Source: Novosphingobium mathurense (lineage in GTDB: Bacteria; Pseudomonadota; Alphaproteobacteria; Sphingomonadales; Sphingomonadaceae). From it: a DNA stretch of 64,000 nucleotides. The position numbers and the translations under genes are program-made. The stretch's first letter is position 1; each line of letters opens with the position of its first letter. Below are positions 52,674 through 61,348 of the stretch, piece by piece. The notes under the pieces were generated by a model. That model was not told where the DNA came from, made no database searches, and was given only the letters and a program-made list of their open reading frames with translations. The stretch covers positions 1,354,400 through 1,418,399 of the forward strand of contig NZ_FVZE01000001.1 of NCBI RefSeq assembly GCF_900168325.1, in the 5' to 3' direction.

Positions 52674-54344
52674 TCAAGCCGCTTGCCAGCCACGGGACGT
52701 GTAGACCCAGCTTCCCGCCGTGCCGCACAGGACCGGCAGGACCTCCTCGTCGAAGGCGCGGATGGAGATGCACCGGCGCGCGATCGTCCACAGGCCGTCG
52801 ACCTTCGCAAGGTCAACGATTGCGATCTCGTGCGGCGCTTCGATCAAAGGGCCGCAGGCGATGGCGAGGACATTGTCCCTGACCCATTCGCCGCGCAGGT
52901 GAAGATGGCCCGAGAACACGATTTGCGGCATCGGGCAGCGCATCACCGCCGCATGCACTTCGGCGAAATCGCGTAGATCGCCCGCATGCTTGAAGCCGGC
53001 GCGGCGGACCTCCGCGGCGGTCGGCACCAGGGGATAGTGCGCGAACAGGCATCGCAGCTCGTCGCCGGCCAGCATCGGCGCCAGCGAGCCTCGGGATTGC
53101 GCGACCCATGGCTCATCGCTCGCCTCCAGATCGAGCGCGGCGAGTTGAATGCCGCCGGCGAGGCGCTGCCCGGAAAAGGGGCCTTGGCTGACGAGGCCGG
53201 AGCTGCGCCCTTGCGTCATTTCCCGCAGACGCTTCCCGCCGTCGCCGACATCATGATTGCCGGGCAGCAGCCAGGCCCAGCACCCCAAGGCCTCGGCCTC
53301 CTGCAGGACACGCTCGAAAGCCGCCGCGTCGCCGCGGTCGCTGAGATCGCCGAGCACGACGACGAGATCCGCGCCTTCCTGGCGGCAGCGCTCGAACGCC
53401 CGCGCGAAGAGTTCGGGTGATTCCTTCAGGCGATAGGGATTGTGCCAGCGCACCTCTTTCGGGGGATCGAGGTCGACATGCGGGTCCGCGATCAGGCCGA
53501 TGCGCAGGTAGGTGCGGTCGTCGCCCCGCTGCTCGGGCTCGGCGACCATTGGCGCGGAACCGTTCGCCCCCAGGTCCTCAGGCACCCGCTCGAGTCGGTT
53601 CAGGGGTCCGGCCCCCAGCGTGGCGACGACGCCATCGCAGACCATGTCGCCGCCGAGCAGCGCATAAGGCTGCGGATCGGGCGCGGCGCCGGTGAAGGCC
53701 GATACCGCCCACTCGGGCGAAAATCCGCCGATCCCTGCGTTCGGTCCGACCATGCCGACGTCGGTGACAAGCATCGTTCCGCGGGGGAGCCGATGGTCGT
53801 GGCGCGACGCCTCGTGCCCCAAGGTTCCGAAGACGACGTCGACGCTGCCGTCGACGGCATGGCCAAAGACCCGCACGTCATGGGGATTGCCGACCGCATG
53901 GACGATCACGCGCTCGCGTGTCGGAAGGCTCTGCCAGGCCTCCCAGGGATCAGAAGGGGCGTTGCCGATGTCGGTGACGCACAGGTTGACGAAGAGCAGA
54001 GGCTCACGGTTCACAGCGAGCTCGACCCATCCGCGGCCGGGGCGATCGGCGCCGGCGTTCATCGCGCGCACGACCCATGGCAAGGCGTGGACGAGGTTCG
54101 CCTCGGGGCCGTCGAAGGCGTGCGACCCGAGCGTGACGATATCCGCGCCGGCGGCCTTCAGGCGGTTGACGTGGTGGAGCGTCGTTCCCGATCCGCCCAT
54201 CGGATGGGGGCCGGTGATGGCGCTGTTGTCGGCATTGACGATCACGAGATCGATCGCTTCACGCCGTCTGAATTCGCCGAGGCGGCTGCACAGATGGTCG
54301 AGGCCGGCCGCGCCGGTGATGTCCCCGAAAAAGGCGACTCTCAT
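52674..54344 (-). CDS. Double metallophosphoesterase (YmdB-like + calcineurin-like fusion)
   Basis: 556 residues from ATG 54,344, which overlaps the MFS stop (ATGA). The N-terminal domain (1-230) resembles YmdB/TIGR00282 phosphodiesterases: MRVAFFGDITGAAG, VIVNADNSA, LVTDVGMVGPNAGI; the family GNH is GSHAFD (73-78) here. The C-terminal domain (about 280-510) has the full set: ADPHVD (286-291), GDLSDRGD (332-339), GNHDV (362-366), AHYP (435-438) and GHLH (479-482). No signal peptide is seen. It probably removes phosphate from phosphodiester or monoester substrates in the cytoplasm. Confidence 0.82.
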   Translation of the reverse strand: MRVAFFGDITGAAGLDHLCSRLGEFRRREAIDLVIVNADNSAITGPHPMGGSGTTLHHVNRLKAAGADIVTLGSHAFDGPEANLVHALPWVVRAMNAGADRPGRGWVELAVNREPLLFVNLCVTDIGNAPSDPWEAWQSLPTRERVIVHAVGNPHDVRVFGHAVDGSVDVVFGTLGHEASRHDHRLPRGTMLVTDVGMVGPNAGIGGFSPEWAVSAFTGAAPDPQPYALLGGDMVCDGVVATLGAGPLNRLERVPEDLGANGSAPMVAEPEQRGDDRTYLRIGLIADPHVDLDPPKEVRWHNPYRLKESPELFARAFERCRQEGADLVVVLGDLSDRGDAAAFERVLQEAEALGCWAWLLPGNHDVGDGGKRLREMTQGRSSGLVSQGPFSGQRLAGGIQLAALDLEASDEPWVAQSRGSLAPMLAGDELRCLFAHYPLVPTAAEVRRAGFKHAGDLRDFAEVHAAVMRCPMPQIVFSGHLHLRGEWVRDNVLAIACGPLIEAPHEIAIVDLAKVDGLWTIARRCISIRAFDEEVLPVLCGTAGSWVYTSRGWQAA

Positions 54345-55567
54345 GCCGCTGCTCCCGCGTCCGCCCCGGGGGCTTTTGCAATCATGCGCGAAACCGGCAG
54401 CATCAGAACCGCCGAAGCCAGGATCGACAGGACGAGAAAATATTCCAGGCCGACATAAGACTTCCAATCCATCGCGACGGCGCCGAGCGCCGCGCCGATC
54501 GAATAGCTCACCGTGTTGACCGCCGCTCCGAGCGAATTGAGCCGCCCGCTGGGATCGATCCTGCTCAGCAGCTTGACGACGAAGGGGCAGACGATGTTCC
54601 ACGACATCGCGTAGACGGCGAGCCCGGCGATGAAGAGCGATGGCGGTCGCGGACCCAGAAGAATCGCAGGCGCCGCAATCGCCAGCAGCAGTCCGATCAG
54701 CAGGGCCAGGGTCGACGGCAGGCGCTGTCCGCCCAGGCTGACGGCCAGCGCTGTCACGACGCCGGCCAGCGAATAGACGCCGAGCCCCAAGGATATCGTG
54801 CCCGACATGTGGCCGTAGTGATGCGCGGCGAGCTTCATGAACGGCCAGAAGCCCAGCGACGCGATCAGGAAGAGGAACAGCGCGAACAGCACGCCCGCGC
54901 CCAACGCGGTTTCCCTGCCGCCCAAGCCTTCGCGCCAGGCAGCCGACGTTGCGGCGCGGGCGACGGGTGCAGGAACCATGCCTCCCGCGGCCCTGCAAAG
55001 CCGGTCGAGCGCCGCCGCTGCCACGATCGCCCAGGCCGCGAACAAGACAAAGATCGCATCGCCCCACCCGCTGTCGACGAGACTGTTGAGCACGGGATTG
55101 GCGCAAGCGGCATAGAGGCCGCCGGCGAGCAGCATCGCCGCATAGGTCCTCTCGGGGCGCTCGGTCCTTGCGATGAAGATGGCCCCCAGGCCGACGACGA
55201 ACCCCTCGGACAGGCCCGATGCGGCGCGAAGCGCAAGGACGGCTGAGACCGAGAGGTCCAGCGTGCAGCCGAGATTGGCGATGGCGAACAGGCCAAGCGC
55301 AGCAAGGCCGACCGGCCGGACCCGAGCGCGTGCCCCGACCACGGCGGCAAGGAGATTCCCTACCGCCGTAAAGGCGAGCTCGAAGGCCGCCACATAACCG
55401 GCCGCGGCGGCGGTGCCTCCGATCCTGGCGGCGAGCTGGGCATAGACGATCGGTGAGACGAAGGAGACCGAATAGCCGGCGGTCATGAATAGGACGATCA
55501 ACAGCGTTCGCCTTCCGCGGGCGTCCGTGAGCGGCTTCGCCAGGGTCGGCAGGGATGAAGTCGCCAT
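54341..55567 (-). CDS. MFS transporter (locus B)
   Basis: 408 residues with about twelve hydrophobic segments (RTLLIVLFMTAGYSVSFVSP; FLFLIASLGFWPFMKLAAHH). SGLSEGFVVGLGAIFIARTE in segment 4-5 resembles the AraJ/YceL-type MFS group. The substrate is not known. It lies 35 bases after the receptor gene and overlaps the phosphoesterase gene, so it likely carries the receptor substrate across the inner membrane. Confidence 0.85.
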   Translation of the reverse strand: MATSSLPTLAKPLTDARGRRTLLIVLFMTAGYSVSFVSPIVYAQLAARIGGTAAAAGYVAAFELAFTAVGNLLAAVVGARARVRPVGLAALGLFAIANLGCTLDLSVSAVLALRAASGLSEGFVVGLGAIFIARTERPERTYAAMLLAGGLYAACANPVLNSLVDSGWGDAIFVLFAAWAIVAAAALDRLCRAAGGMVPAPVARAATSAAWREGLGGRETALGAGVLFALFLFLIASLGFWPFMKLAAHHYGHMSGTISLGLGVYSLAGVVTALAVSLGGQRLPSTLALLIGLLLAIAAPAILLGPRPPSLFIAGLAVYAMSWNIVCPFVVKLLSRIDPSGRLNSLGAAVNTVSYSIGAALGAVAMDWKSYVGLEYFLVLSILASAVLMLPVSRMIAKAPGADAGAAA

Positions 55568-55602
55568 CTTGATCCAACTCGTCTTGGCTCGGCCGCGCGC
55601 GG

Positions 55603-57924
55603 CTAGAACTTTCCGCTCAACTGGATGCCGTAGATCACCGGGTCGTTGATCATGCCTGTCAGGTTGTTGAAATCGATCGCCCCGATCACGCGGATCTGAT
55701 CGAGGCAGTTGCGGCAGAAGGCGGCCACCTCATATTTGCCGTCGCCCCAGCGAAAACCGCCGCGCAGGCCGAGATCGGCAAGGGGACGTCCGGTGAACTC
55801 CTTCGACTCGTAGAGGAAGAAGTTGACACTGCTGCGATAGGCAAGGTCCGCGTTGAAAAAGAGCTCGCGGCCCGCGGCGACCGGTACCGTATAGGCGACG
55901 CCCGCGTCCAGCGTCCATTTCGCCGCTTGCGGCAGGGGATTGCCGTAGATCAGCGCATTGCCCTGGGCATTGCGCGGATCGGTCACGGTGCACGATGCGC
56001 ACACGGCCACCGCCAGGTCGCGGTCCTCGATGCGCGTGCGGTTATACCCGGCCGAGGCGGACAGCTGGAGCCGATCGGAGACCTTGGCGTCCATTTCGAC
56101 CTCGCCGCCGTAGCCGACCGATCGCCTGGCATTGAGGAGGCGGGTCGAATTGTCGGCGCCGCCGACCGCGGTGAGCTGCTGGTTGCGGACGCGGTAATAG
56201 TAAATGTCGGCATTGAGCTTGATCCGGCGATCGGCAAGGAACGACTTGAACCCGATTTCGGCGGACCGGTTGGTCTCGGCCTTGGCGATCTGGATGCCCA
56301 CGGTGTTCGTCGGCGCGCCGAAGCTCGGCGCCCGAAAGCCGGTGGCGAGGCGTCCGTAGATCTTGAAATCGGGCGTGACGGCATAGGTCGCGCTCAGGTC
56401 GCCGCTGAGATTGTCGCCCTTCGCCCGCGCGCGGGTCTGGGCGAAGCTCTGGTTGAAGGCATCGACGATGGTGAAGGTCTTGGCGTCGTGGGTGAAGCGC
56501 AGGCCGGCGCGCAGATCGAAGCGCGCGCTGGGCTTGAAGACCAGCGAACCGAAGGCGGCGTAGGCGTCATTGTCCTGGCGGGAATGGTTGGAGCTGGTCA
56601 AGGTCGTGCCGGTCTGCTCGTAGATCAGGCTGCCGGCGGTGGTGGTGTCGTGAAAATAATAGAGGCCGGCCAGCCAGTTGAGCGGCCCGGCATAGTCGGA
56701 CGCCGCGCGCAGCTCCTGCGTGATCTGGTGGTGGTCGTCGATCGCGCCGGCGCTGGAGACCGGAAAGGGAATGCCGATCACGCTGCCGTCAGGACGGGTG
56801 ACGGTCGGTCCCATGGTCGGCTCGAAGGCGGCGCCATAGCCGCCGTCGGTATCGGAGAGGCCATAATAGGACAGGATCGTCTCATAGCCGGTGATCGAGA
56901 CCAGGCTGACGCCCGGCAGCTCGAGCATGAGCCGCGCACTGGCGCCGATGCTGTCGAAATGGGCGGTGTTGCGGCTGTCGCCATAATAGGCCGCCGGATC
57001 GAAGCCGGGAACGATCCGGTTGGTGCCGGGCGTGATGATGTTGGCGCGGAACAGTCGCGCCGATCCGGTCTGGTGCCTTCCGTGGACATTGAACAGCGCG
57101 CTGAACCGGGCGTTGGGCTGGTAGAGCAGCTGCAGCCGCCCGGCGACATCGTCGAAACCCTCGAGCCTGGACGCGTTGATGGGATCGCTCACCCAGTCGT
57201 CGCGGTGCTGGACCTGCACCGAGGCGCGCGCCGCCATGACATCGCTGAGCGGCACGTTGAGCGCGCCGGTGAAGCTCGCGGAATTATATCTCCCCTCGGC
57301 GAGGCTGAAGCTGCCGCTCGTCTCGCCGAGCACGGGTTTGACCGACTGGATCTGGACGACACCGGCCGGAGCATTGCGGCCGAACAATGTGCCCTGGGGC
57401 CCGCGCAGCACTTCGACATCGGCGACATCGAAGATCGGAAAGGCCTTCAATGCGGCATTCTCCGCAACCACGTCGTCATAGACAAGCGAGACGGGCTGCG
57501 AGGCGAAGATGCTGAAGTCGGTGTTGCCGTAACCCCGAATATAGAAGCGCGGGAAGGTACGGCCGGCCGACGATTCGATGTTGAGGCCTGGGACGCTGTT
57601 GGCGAGCGCCCTGATGTCGCCGCCGGCAGCGAAGCTCGCGACCAGCTGGCGCGGCTCGATCACGCTCGTGGAAAAGGGAACATCCTGCTCCTTCTCGGTC
57701 CGCCGGGTCGCGGTGACGACGATGTCGTCGGCCTGATCGATCGCCGGACCGGCATCCGCCGAGCCTCCAACCGGGGCGCCATCGGCCAAGGCCTGCGCGC
57801 TTGCGGCCGCTGGCGATAGGACGAGCAGCGCCGCCCCGAAGCAACCAATAGCGGCGAAGCCACCGTGCGGCGATGTATCTTTTGCCCGCTGCGCGCCTGC
57901 GCTGGACCTTGCGAATCTGCCCAT
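55603..57924 (-). CDS. TonB-dependent outer-membrane receptor (locus B)
   Basis: 773 residues from ATG 57,924; the longer frame to 58,044 would start upstream of the -10 element. A signal region (FGAALLVLSPAAASAQA) precedes the TonB box-like DDIVVTATRR, plug (VPGLNIESSAGRTFPRFYIR, LRGPQGTLFGRNAPAGVVQI) and barrel ending in GIQLSGKF. It belongs to the FecA/iron-catechol-like or pesticin-like plug group. As first gene of the operon it defines substrate entry; phosphoester substrate is inferred from the neighbours. Confidence 0.92.
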   Translation of the reverse strand: MGRFARSSAGAQRAKDTSPHGGFAAIGCFGAALLVLSPAAASAQALADGAPVGGSADAGPAIDQADDIVVTATRRTEKEQDVPFSTSVIEPRQLVASFAAGGDIRALANSVPGLNIESSAGRTFPRFYIRGYGNTDFSIFASQPVSLVYDDVVAENAALKAFPIFDVADVEVLRGPQGTLFGRNAPAGVVQIQSVKPVLGETSGSFSLAEGRYNSASFTGALNVPLSDVMAARASVQVQHRDDWVSDPINASRLEGFDDVAGRLQLLYQPNARFSALFNVHGRHQTGSARLFRANIITPGTNRIVPGFDPAAYYGDSRNTAHFDSIGASARLMLELPGVSLVSITGYETILSYYGLSDTDGGYGAAFEPTMGPTVTRPDGSVIGIPFPVSSAGAIDDHHQITQELRAASDYAGPLNWLAGLYYFHDTTTAGSLIYEQTGTTLTSSNHSRQDNDAYAAFGSLVFKPSARFDLRAGLRFTHDAKTFTIVDAFNQSFAQTRARAKGDNLSGDLSATYAVTPDFKIYGRLATGFRAPSFGAPTNTVGIQIAKAETNRSAEIGFKSFLADRRIKLNADIYYYRVRNQQLTAVGGADNSTRLLNARRSVGYGGEVEMDAKVSDRLQLSASAGYNRTRIEDRDLAVAVCASCTVTDPRNAQGNALIYGNPLPQAAKWTLDAGVAYTVPVAAGRELFFNADLAYRSSVNFFLYESKEFTGRPLADLGLRGGFRWGDGKYEVAAFCRNCLDQIRVIGAIDFNNLTGMINDPVIYGIQLSGKF

Positions 57925-58020
57925 CAACCCGTGCCCTCGATCGAACCAAAACGGCTTGGCCAGCTCGAACGGGCCGCCTGCCGTCGGTGAAGAGCTAGCA
58001 CTGCGTTGTGACAGTTTTAT

Positions 58021-58026
58021 TATTAT
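58021..58026 (-). promoter_or_regulatory. -10 element of the locus B receptor operon
   Basis: A perfect TATAAT on the minus strand lies in an AT-rich stretch about 95 bases before the receptor ATG. No good -35 is visible 17 bases upstream, so activation may be needed. It supports the start at 57,924. Confidence 0.5.
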
Positions 58027-58197
58027 ATATTCACTTGATTCCATATCGCACAGTGAGGATTATGCACTGACACGCTGGGCGAGCCCTTGCCCGCAAAGGA
58101 GAAAGCCGCGGTGGTCATCCTGCCTGTTTTCGATTCTTGCAGAGCGCGGTGCGCCGGGCCCGCCGCCGGGCTCCGTCGCGGGCTACGGGTCTGACAC

Positions 58198-59067
58198 ATG
58201 GATCTCGATGCGACGGCGTCCATCGTCGAAGAGGCCGATGCGCTGCTGGTCGACTGGGACGGCTGCGTGATGCAGGGCGGCCGCCTGATCGAGGGCGCCG
58301 ACCGGTTCCTCAGGCGGTTTCGCGACAAGATCCAGATCGTCTCGAACAATTCGACCGACCTGCCCGACGCCTTTGCCGAAAGGCTCGCCCGCGAAGGCGT
58401 GCCGATCGACACGGCCCGCGTCCATCTCGCCGGTCATCTGGCGGTCTGGCATGTCGTGCTCCATCACCCGGGCGCCCGGATCTTCATGCTGGCGACGCCC
58501 GAGCTGCGCGGCCATGCACGGACCTGCGGGCTCACGCTGGCGAAGGGCCAAGAGGACGCCGACACCGTCCTGCTGCTGCGCGACGTCGGCCTGACCTATG
58601 ACAAGCTCGGCCGGGCGATCAACCTGGTCCGGGCGGGCGCGCGCCTGATCGTCGCCAATCCCGATCTCACCCATCCCGGCGACGATGGCGCGGTGATCCC
58701 CGAGACCGGCGCGCTGCTCGCGGCGATCGCGGCCTGCGCGCCCGCCGCCGAGCCGCTGATCATCGGCAAGCCGTCGGCCGCCCTGTTCGAGCAGGCGCTG
58801 CGCCGCGCCGGAATCGAGCCGGCAAGCGCGGTCATGATCGGCGACAATCCCCTGACCGATATCGCCGGCGCCGAGGCGCTCGGCCTCAAGGCGGTGCTGA
58901 TCGATCCCGCGCGCGGGGTCACGCTGGGCGCGCTCGCCGACCGGCTGGAACGCCGCGATGCGGGGGCCCCGCGCGGTGCTAGAAGCGTTTCTGTCCCAGA
59001 ACGTCGAAGGTGTGCTGCAGCGCCTCGACCGAGCGGTCGTGCCGTGCCAGCGCCAGGTTCGCGATGA
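58198..59067 (+). CDS. HAD-IIA family phosphatase (NagD/PGP-like)
   Basis: 289 residues. The HAD motifs are intact: LLVDWDGCVMQ (Asp19, Asp21), IVSNNSTD, IGKPS near 190 and MIGDNPLTDIAGA. The cap segment between motifs fits the IIA subclass (NagD, phosphoglycolate or 4-nitrophenyl phosphatases). It removes phosphate from a small organic phosphate. The last 30 codons overlap the RpiR gene on the other strand and may not be conserved. Confidence 0.87.
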   Translation: MDLDATASIVEEADALLVDWDGCVMQGGRLIEGADRFLRRFRDKIQIVSNNSTDLPDAFAERLAREGVPIDTARVHLAGHLAVWHVVLHHPGARIFMLATPELRGHARTCGLTLAKGQEDADTVLLLRDVGLTYDKLGRAINLVRAGARLIVANPDLTHPGDDGAVIPETGALLAAIAACAPAAEPLIIGKPSAALFEQALRRAGIEPASAVMIGDNPLTDIAGAEALGLKAVLIDPARGVTLGALADRLERRDAGAPRGARSVSVPERRRCAAAPRPSGRAVPAPGSR

Positions 59068-59857
59068 GCGCGTCGACGATGGAGAGCTGGGCGATACGGC
59101 TCGTCATCGCCTCGGTCCGGAACTTGGTTTCGCGGGCCATGGTGTGGAGCACGACGTCGCAATAGCGCTGGATCGGCGACTTGCGGAAGCCGGTGATCAG
59201 GATCGTGCGCGCGCCCGCCTCCTTGGCGAGGCGGGTCGCCGCGATCGTCTCCTGGGTCGAGCCCGAGTGCGAGATGGTGATCACCGTCACCCGCTCGTTG
59301 GCGAGCGAGGCGCTGACCGCCTGCAGATGCGAATCGTCCGCCATCCGGGTGAGCAGGCCGATGCGCATCATGCGGTAATGGGCGTCGGCCGCGACCGGCG
59401 CGGCGCTGCCGATGCCGTAGAGCTCGATCCTGTCGGCCTCGAGGATCAGCTCGACCGCCTTCTTCATGTCGCCGGCGCTGAGCACGTTGAGCGTGTCCTG
59501 GAGCGCGGCGATATTGGCGTGGAAGATCTTGCGGTTGGTCGTGGCGATGTCGTCGCCGGTCTCGAGGTCCTCGTGGATGAACTGGGTGGGCGCGACCAGG
59601 TCCTGGCCGACTGCGACCTTGAGCTGCTGCAGCCCGTTGAGGCCGAGCTGGCGGCAGATCTTGATGACGTAGCTTTCGCTGACGCCGGTCGCCTCGGCGA
59701 GGTCGGTGACCGACATGCCCATGAAGTCCTCGGGCCGGGCGAGGATGAAGTCGATGACGCCCGCGCCTTTCTCGCCCATGCCGGGCTTGGCCGTGCGCAT
59801 GCGCGAGAGCACGCCGACCGGCGGCAGGTGCGTCTGGGAAGCGGCGTTTTGCGTCAT
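58979..59857 (-). CDS. RpiR-family regulator with SIS domain
   Basis: 292 residues from ATG 59,857. The HTH (about 35-85) has SVTDLAEATGVSESYVIKIC then RQLGLNGLQQLK; the SIS domain (about 135-265) has IELYGIGSAAPVAADAHYRM and VITISHSGSTQETIAA. RpiR regulators sense phosphosugars. In this context it likely controls locus B in response to a phosphorylated compound. The 3' end converges with the HAD gene with an 89-base overlap. Confidence 0.9.
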   Translation of the reverse strand: MTQNAASQTHLPPVGVLSRMRTAKPGMGEKGAGVIDFILARPEDFMGMSVTDLAEATGVSESYVIKICRQLGLNGLQQLKVAVGQDLVAPTQFIHEDLETGDDIATTNRKIFHANIAALQDTLNVLSAGDMKKAVELILEADRIELYGIGSAAPVAADAHYRMMRIGLLTRMADDSHLQAVSASLANERVTVITISHSGSTQETIAATRLAKEAGARTILITGFRKSPIQRYCDVVLHTMARETKFRTEAMTSRIAQLSIVDALIANLALARHDRSVEALQHTFDVLGQKRF

Positions 59858-59888
59858 AGGCAGTCCTCGAAATGCGGGCTCGACTCGA

Positions 59889-59899
59889 TACAATCTGTA
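59889..59899. promoter_or_regulatory. Inverted repeat upstream of the RpiR gene
   Basis: TACA-ATC-TGTA lies 32 bases before the RpiR start, inside a GATA...TATC frame. It may be an autoregulatory site. No second copy was found at the receptor promoter, so the assignment is weak. Confidence 0.25.
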
Positions 59900-60066
59900 C
59901 TTATCATTCACCGACGCGCGCGCATCCAGTGCAGATTCCTGCACGCCGCGCCAGTGGAGCCAGCACCACCCGGGTGGGCCGGCACCGAAGCGGGTAAAGA
60001 AAGAAGAATTATGTCGGGTCGATGACGCGCCGGCGGGACGGCGCGCGCGCAGCGTCGTGCGAAGGA

Positions 60067-60516
60067 TCACCGCGCCGCGACATCGCGCCCGAGCGGCGGC
60101 CCCGCGATCGATTCCGATCGTACCGCCGCGAGGCTCGCGAGCGCGGCGACGCCGACCGCGAGCGCGCCCACCGCTCCGATCACGCTTGCCGCAGTCGCGC
60201 CGGCGCCGCCCAGCCGCATCAGTCCCGCGGCCACGCTGAAGCCGGCGATGCCGGCGGGAATGGCGAAGAGCGCGGCCACGCCGCCGCGCACCAACATGGG
60301 CAGGCGCGACGTGAGAAGGATCCGGCCGAGGAGGAAGGCGGCGACGGCGACGACGAGCGCCAGCAGCAGGCCGGCAAGCGGACCCGCCTCGCCCCGCGCG
60401 GCCCACACGAACACGCAGATGCCGAGCCAGACCGGCAGCGCGTGAGCGGCAAGCCGCAGCATCGTCCAGGCCAAGAGGACGATACCGGTGAGCGAGAGGA
60501 TGAGGCCGAGGATCAT
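60067..60516 (-). CDS. Small polytopic membrane protein of unknown function
   Basis: 149 residues with about four hydrophobic segments (MILGLILSLTGIVLLAWTML; LAGLLLALVVAVAAFLLGRI; LFAIPAGIAGFSVAAG; IGAVGALAVGVAALASLAAV). No family is recognised. It lies between locus B and the partition-type genes and is probably part of the element backbone. The ribosome-binding site is weak. Confidence 0.62.
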   Translation of the reverse strand: MILGLILSLTGIVLLAWTMLRLAAHALPVWLGICVFVWAARGEAGPLAGLLLALVVAVAAFLLGRILLTSRLPMLVRGGVAALFAIPAGIAGFSVAAGLMRLGGAGATAASVIGAVGALAVGVAALASLAAVRSESIAGPPLGRDVAAR

Positions 60517-60634
60517 GGGACGGGTTCCGCTGGGCGGCGGAACATAGCAGAAACGCGGATTCGACTGAAGGTCGGTCCGGCGCGCTCCGGACTCGTCCCA
60601 CCGCGCCGATTCCCGAACCTGTCGCGCCGATCAA

Positions 60635-60684
60635 GGCCGCGCCGCGAAGCCGCCTCGGCGGCGAGCGGCGCGGCCGATTTTTTT
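60635..60684 (+). terminator. Strong terminator-like hairpin without a matching gene
   Basis: GGCCGCGCCGC (60,635-60,645) pairs exactly with GCGGCGCGGCC (60,665-60,675); inside it GCCGCC-TC-GGCGGC forms a second stem. Seven T follow on the plus strand. No plus-strand gene ends here, the last being at 59,067. It lies in the 295-base gap between two minus-strand genes, which shows no other feature. Confidence 0.65.
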
Positions 60685-60811
60685 GGGGTCAGTTTCGGCG
60701 CGCAACGCGCGGGCCGGCGGCGGGCCGGGTTCGTTATCCCACGCCAGCGCGCGAGCAGCGTCGCTGGCGAGCGCACATTCGGCGAACGCAAAGCTGTCCC
60801 GCATGTCGCTG

Positions 60812-61279
60812 TCAGCTATCGCGGCTCGCCTGCATGTCGGGCACGACGACGAAGGGCGGGATCGTGAAGTCCGCAACCTCGAAATGCGCGATGATGGCGG
60901 CATAGGAGCCGAGACGTTCGGCGGTGGACCGACCGATGACGACATCGTCATCCTCGTCGGCCGCATAGCATGTAGGCTCGCCGCTGCCCGTAAAGACGCA
61001 GCGCTCCGCGCCCCATTGGCCGGGATAGCCGCCCGACCACCGCGCGAATGCCAAGCCATTCTCGACACAGAAGGCTTCCAAATCCTCGAACCGGCCCCAG
61101 GCGACTTCGTGCGCCATAAGGCGCAGGGGTTCGTCCACGGGAAGCGTGGCGGGATCGAAGGCCGTTCCTTCCCAGTCGATGCCGACCCGCTCGGATTCGA
61201 TGACGAGCGAGAGTTCATCGAGCAGGCTGGCGGGCAGCCGCCCGCCGATGGTGATAGATACCGATACGCGATCGGCCAT
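60812..61279 (-). CDS. Conserved-looking hypothetical protein of the partition region
   Basis: 155 residues (MADRVSVSITIGGRLPASLL ... FVVVPDMQASRDS). Blocks PLRLMAHEVAWGRFEDLEAF, GLAFARWSGGYPGQWGAERC and VVIGRSTAERLGSYAAIIAH look well conserved and resemble proteins I associate with alphaproteobacterial plasmids and ICEs near a ParB-like gene. No function is known. AAGGAG lies seven bases before the ATG. Confidence 0.72.
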   Translation of the reverse strand: MADRVSVSITIGGRLPASLLDELSLVIESERVGIDWEGTAFDPATLPVDEPLRLMAHEVAWGRFEDLEAFCVENGLAFARWSGGYPGQWGAERCVFTGSGEPTCYAADEDDDVVIGRSTAERLGSYAAIIAHFEVADFTIPPFVVVPDMQASRDS

Positions 61280-61313
61280 GACACATCTCCTTGGAAAAAC
61301 TGTCGGAAAAGGA

Positions 61314-61339
61314 ACGGACGGCGGTGAAGCGCCGTCCGT
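61314..61339 (-). terminator. 10-bp hairpin after the ParB-like gene
   Basis: ACGGACGGCG pairs exactly with CGCCGTCCGT around a 6-base loop; on the minus strand TCCTTTTCC follows. It lies between the ParB-like stop and the next start and may partly terminate transcription. Confidence 0.6.
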
Positions 61340-61348
61340 CCATTCACC

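Noticed and set aside
60022..60867. Plus-strand open frame of 281 codons
   Set aside because: Arg/His/Glu-rich shadow of the minus-strand membrane protein gene.
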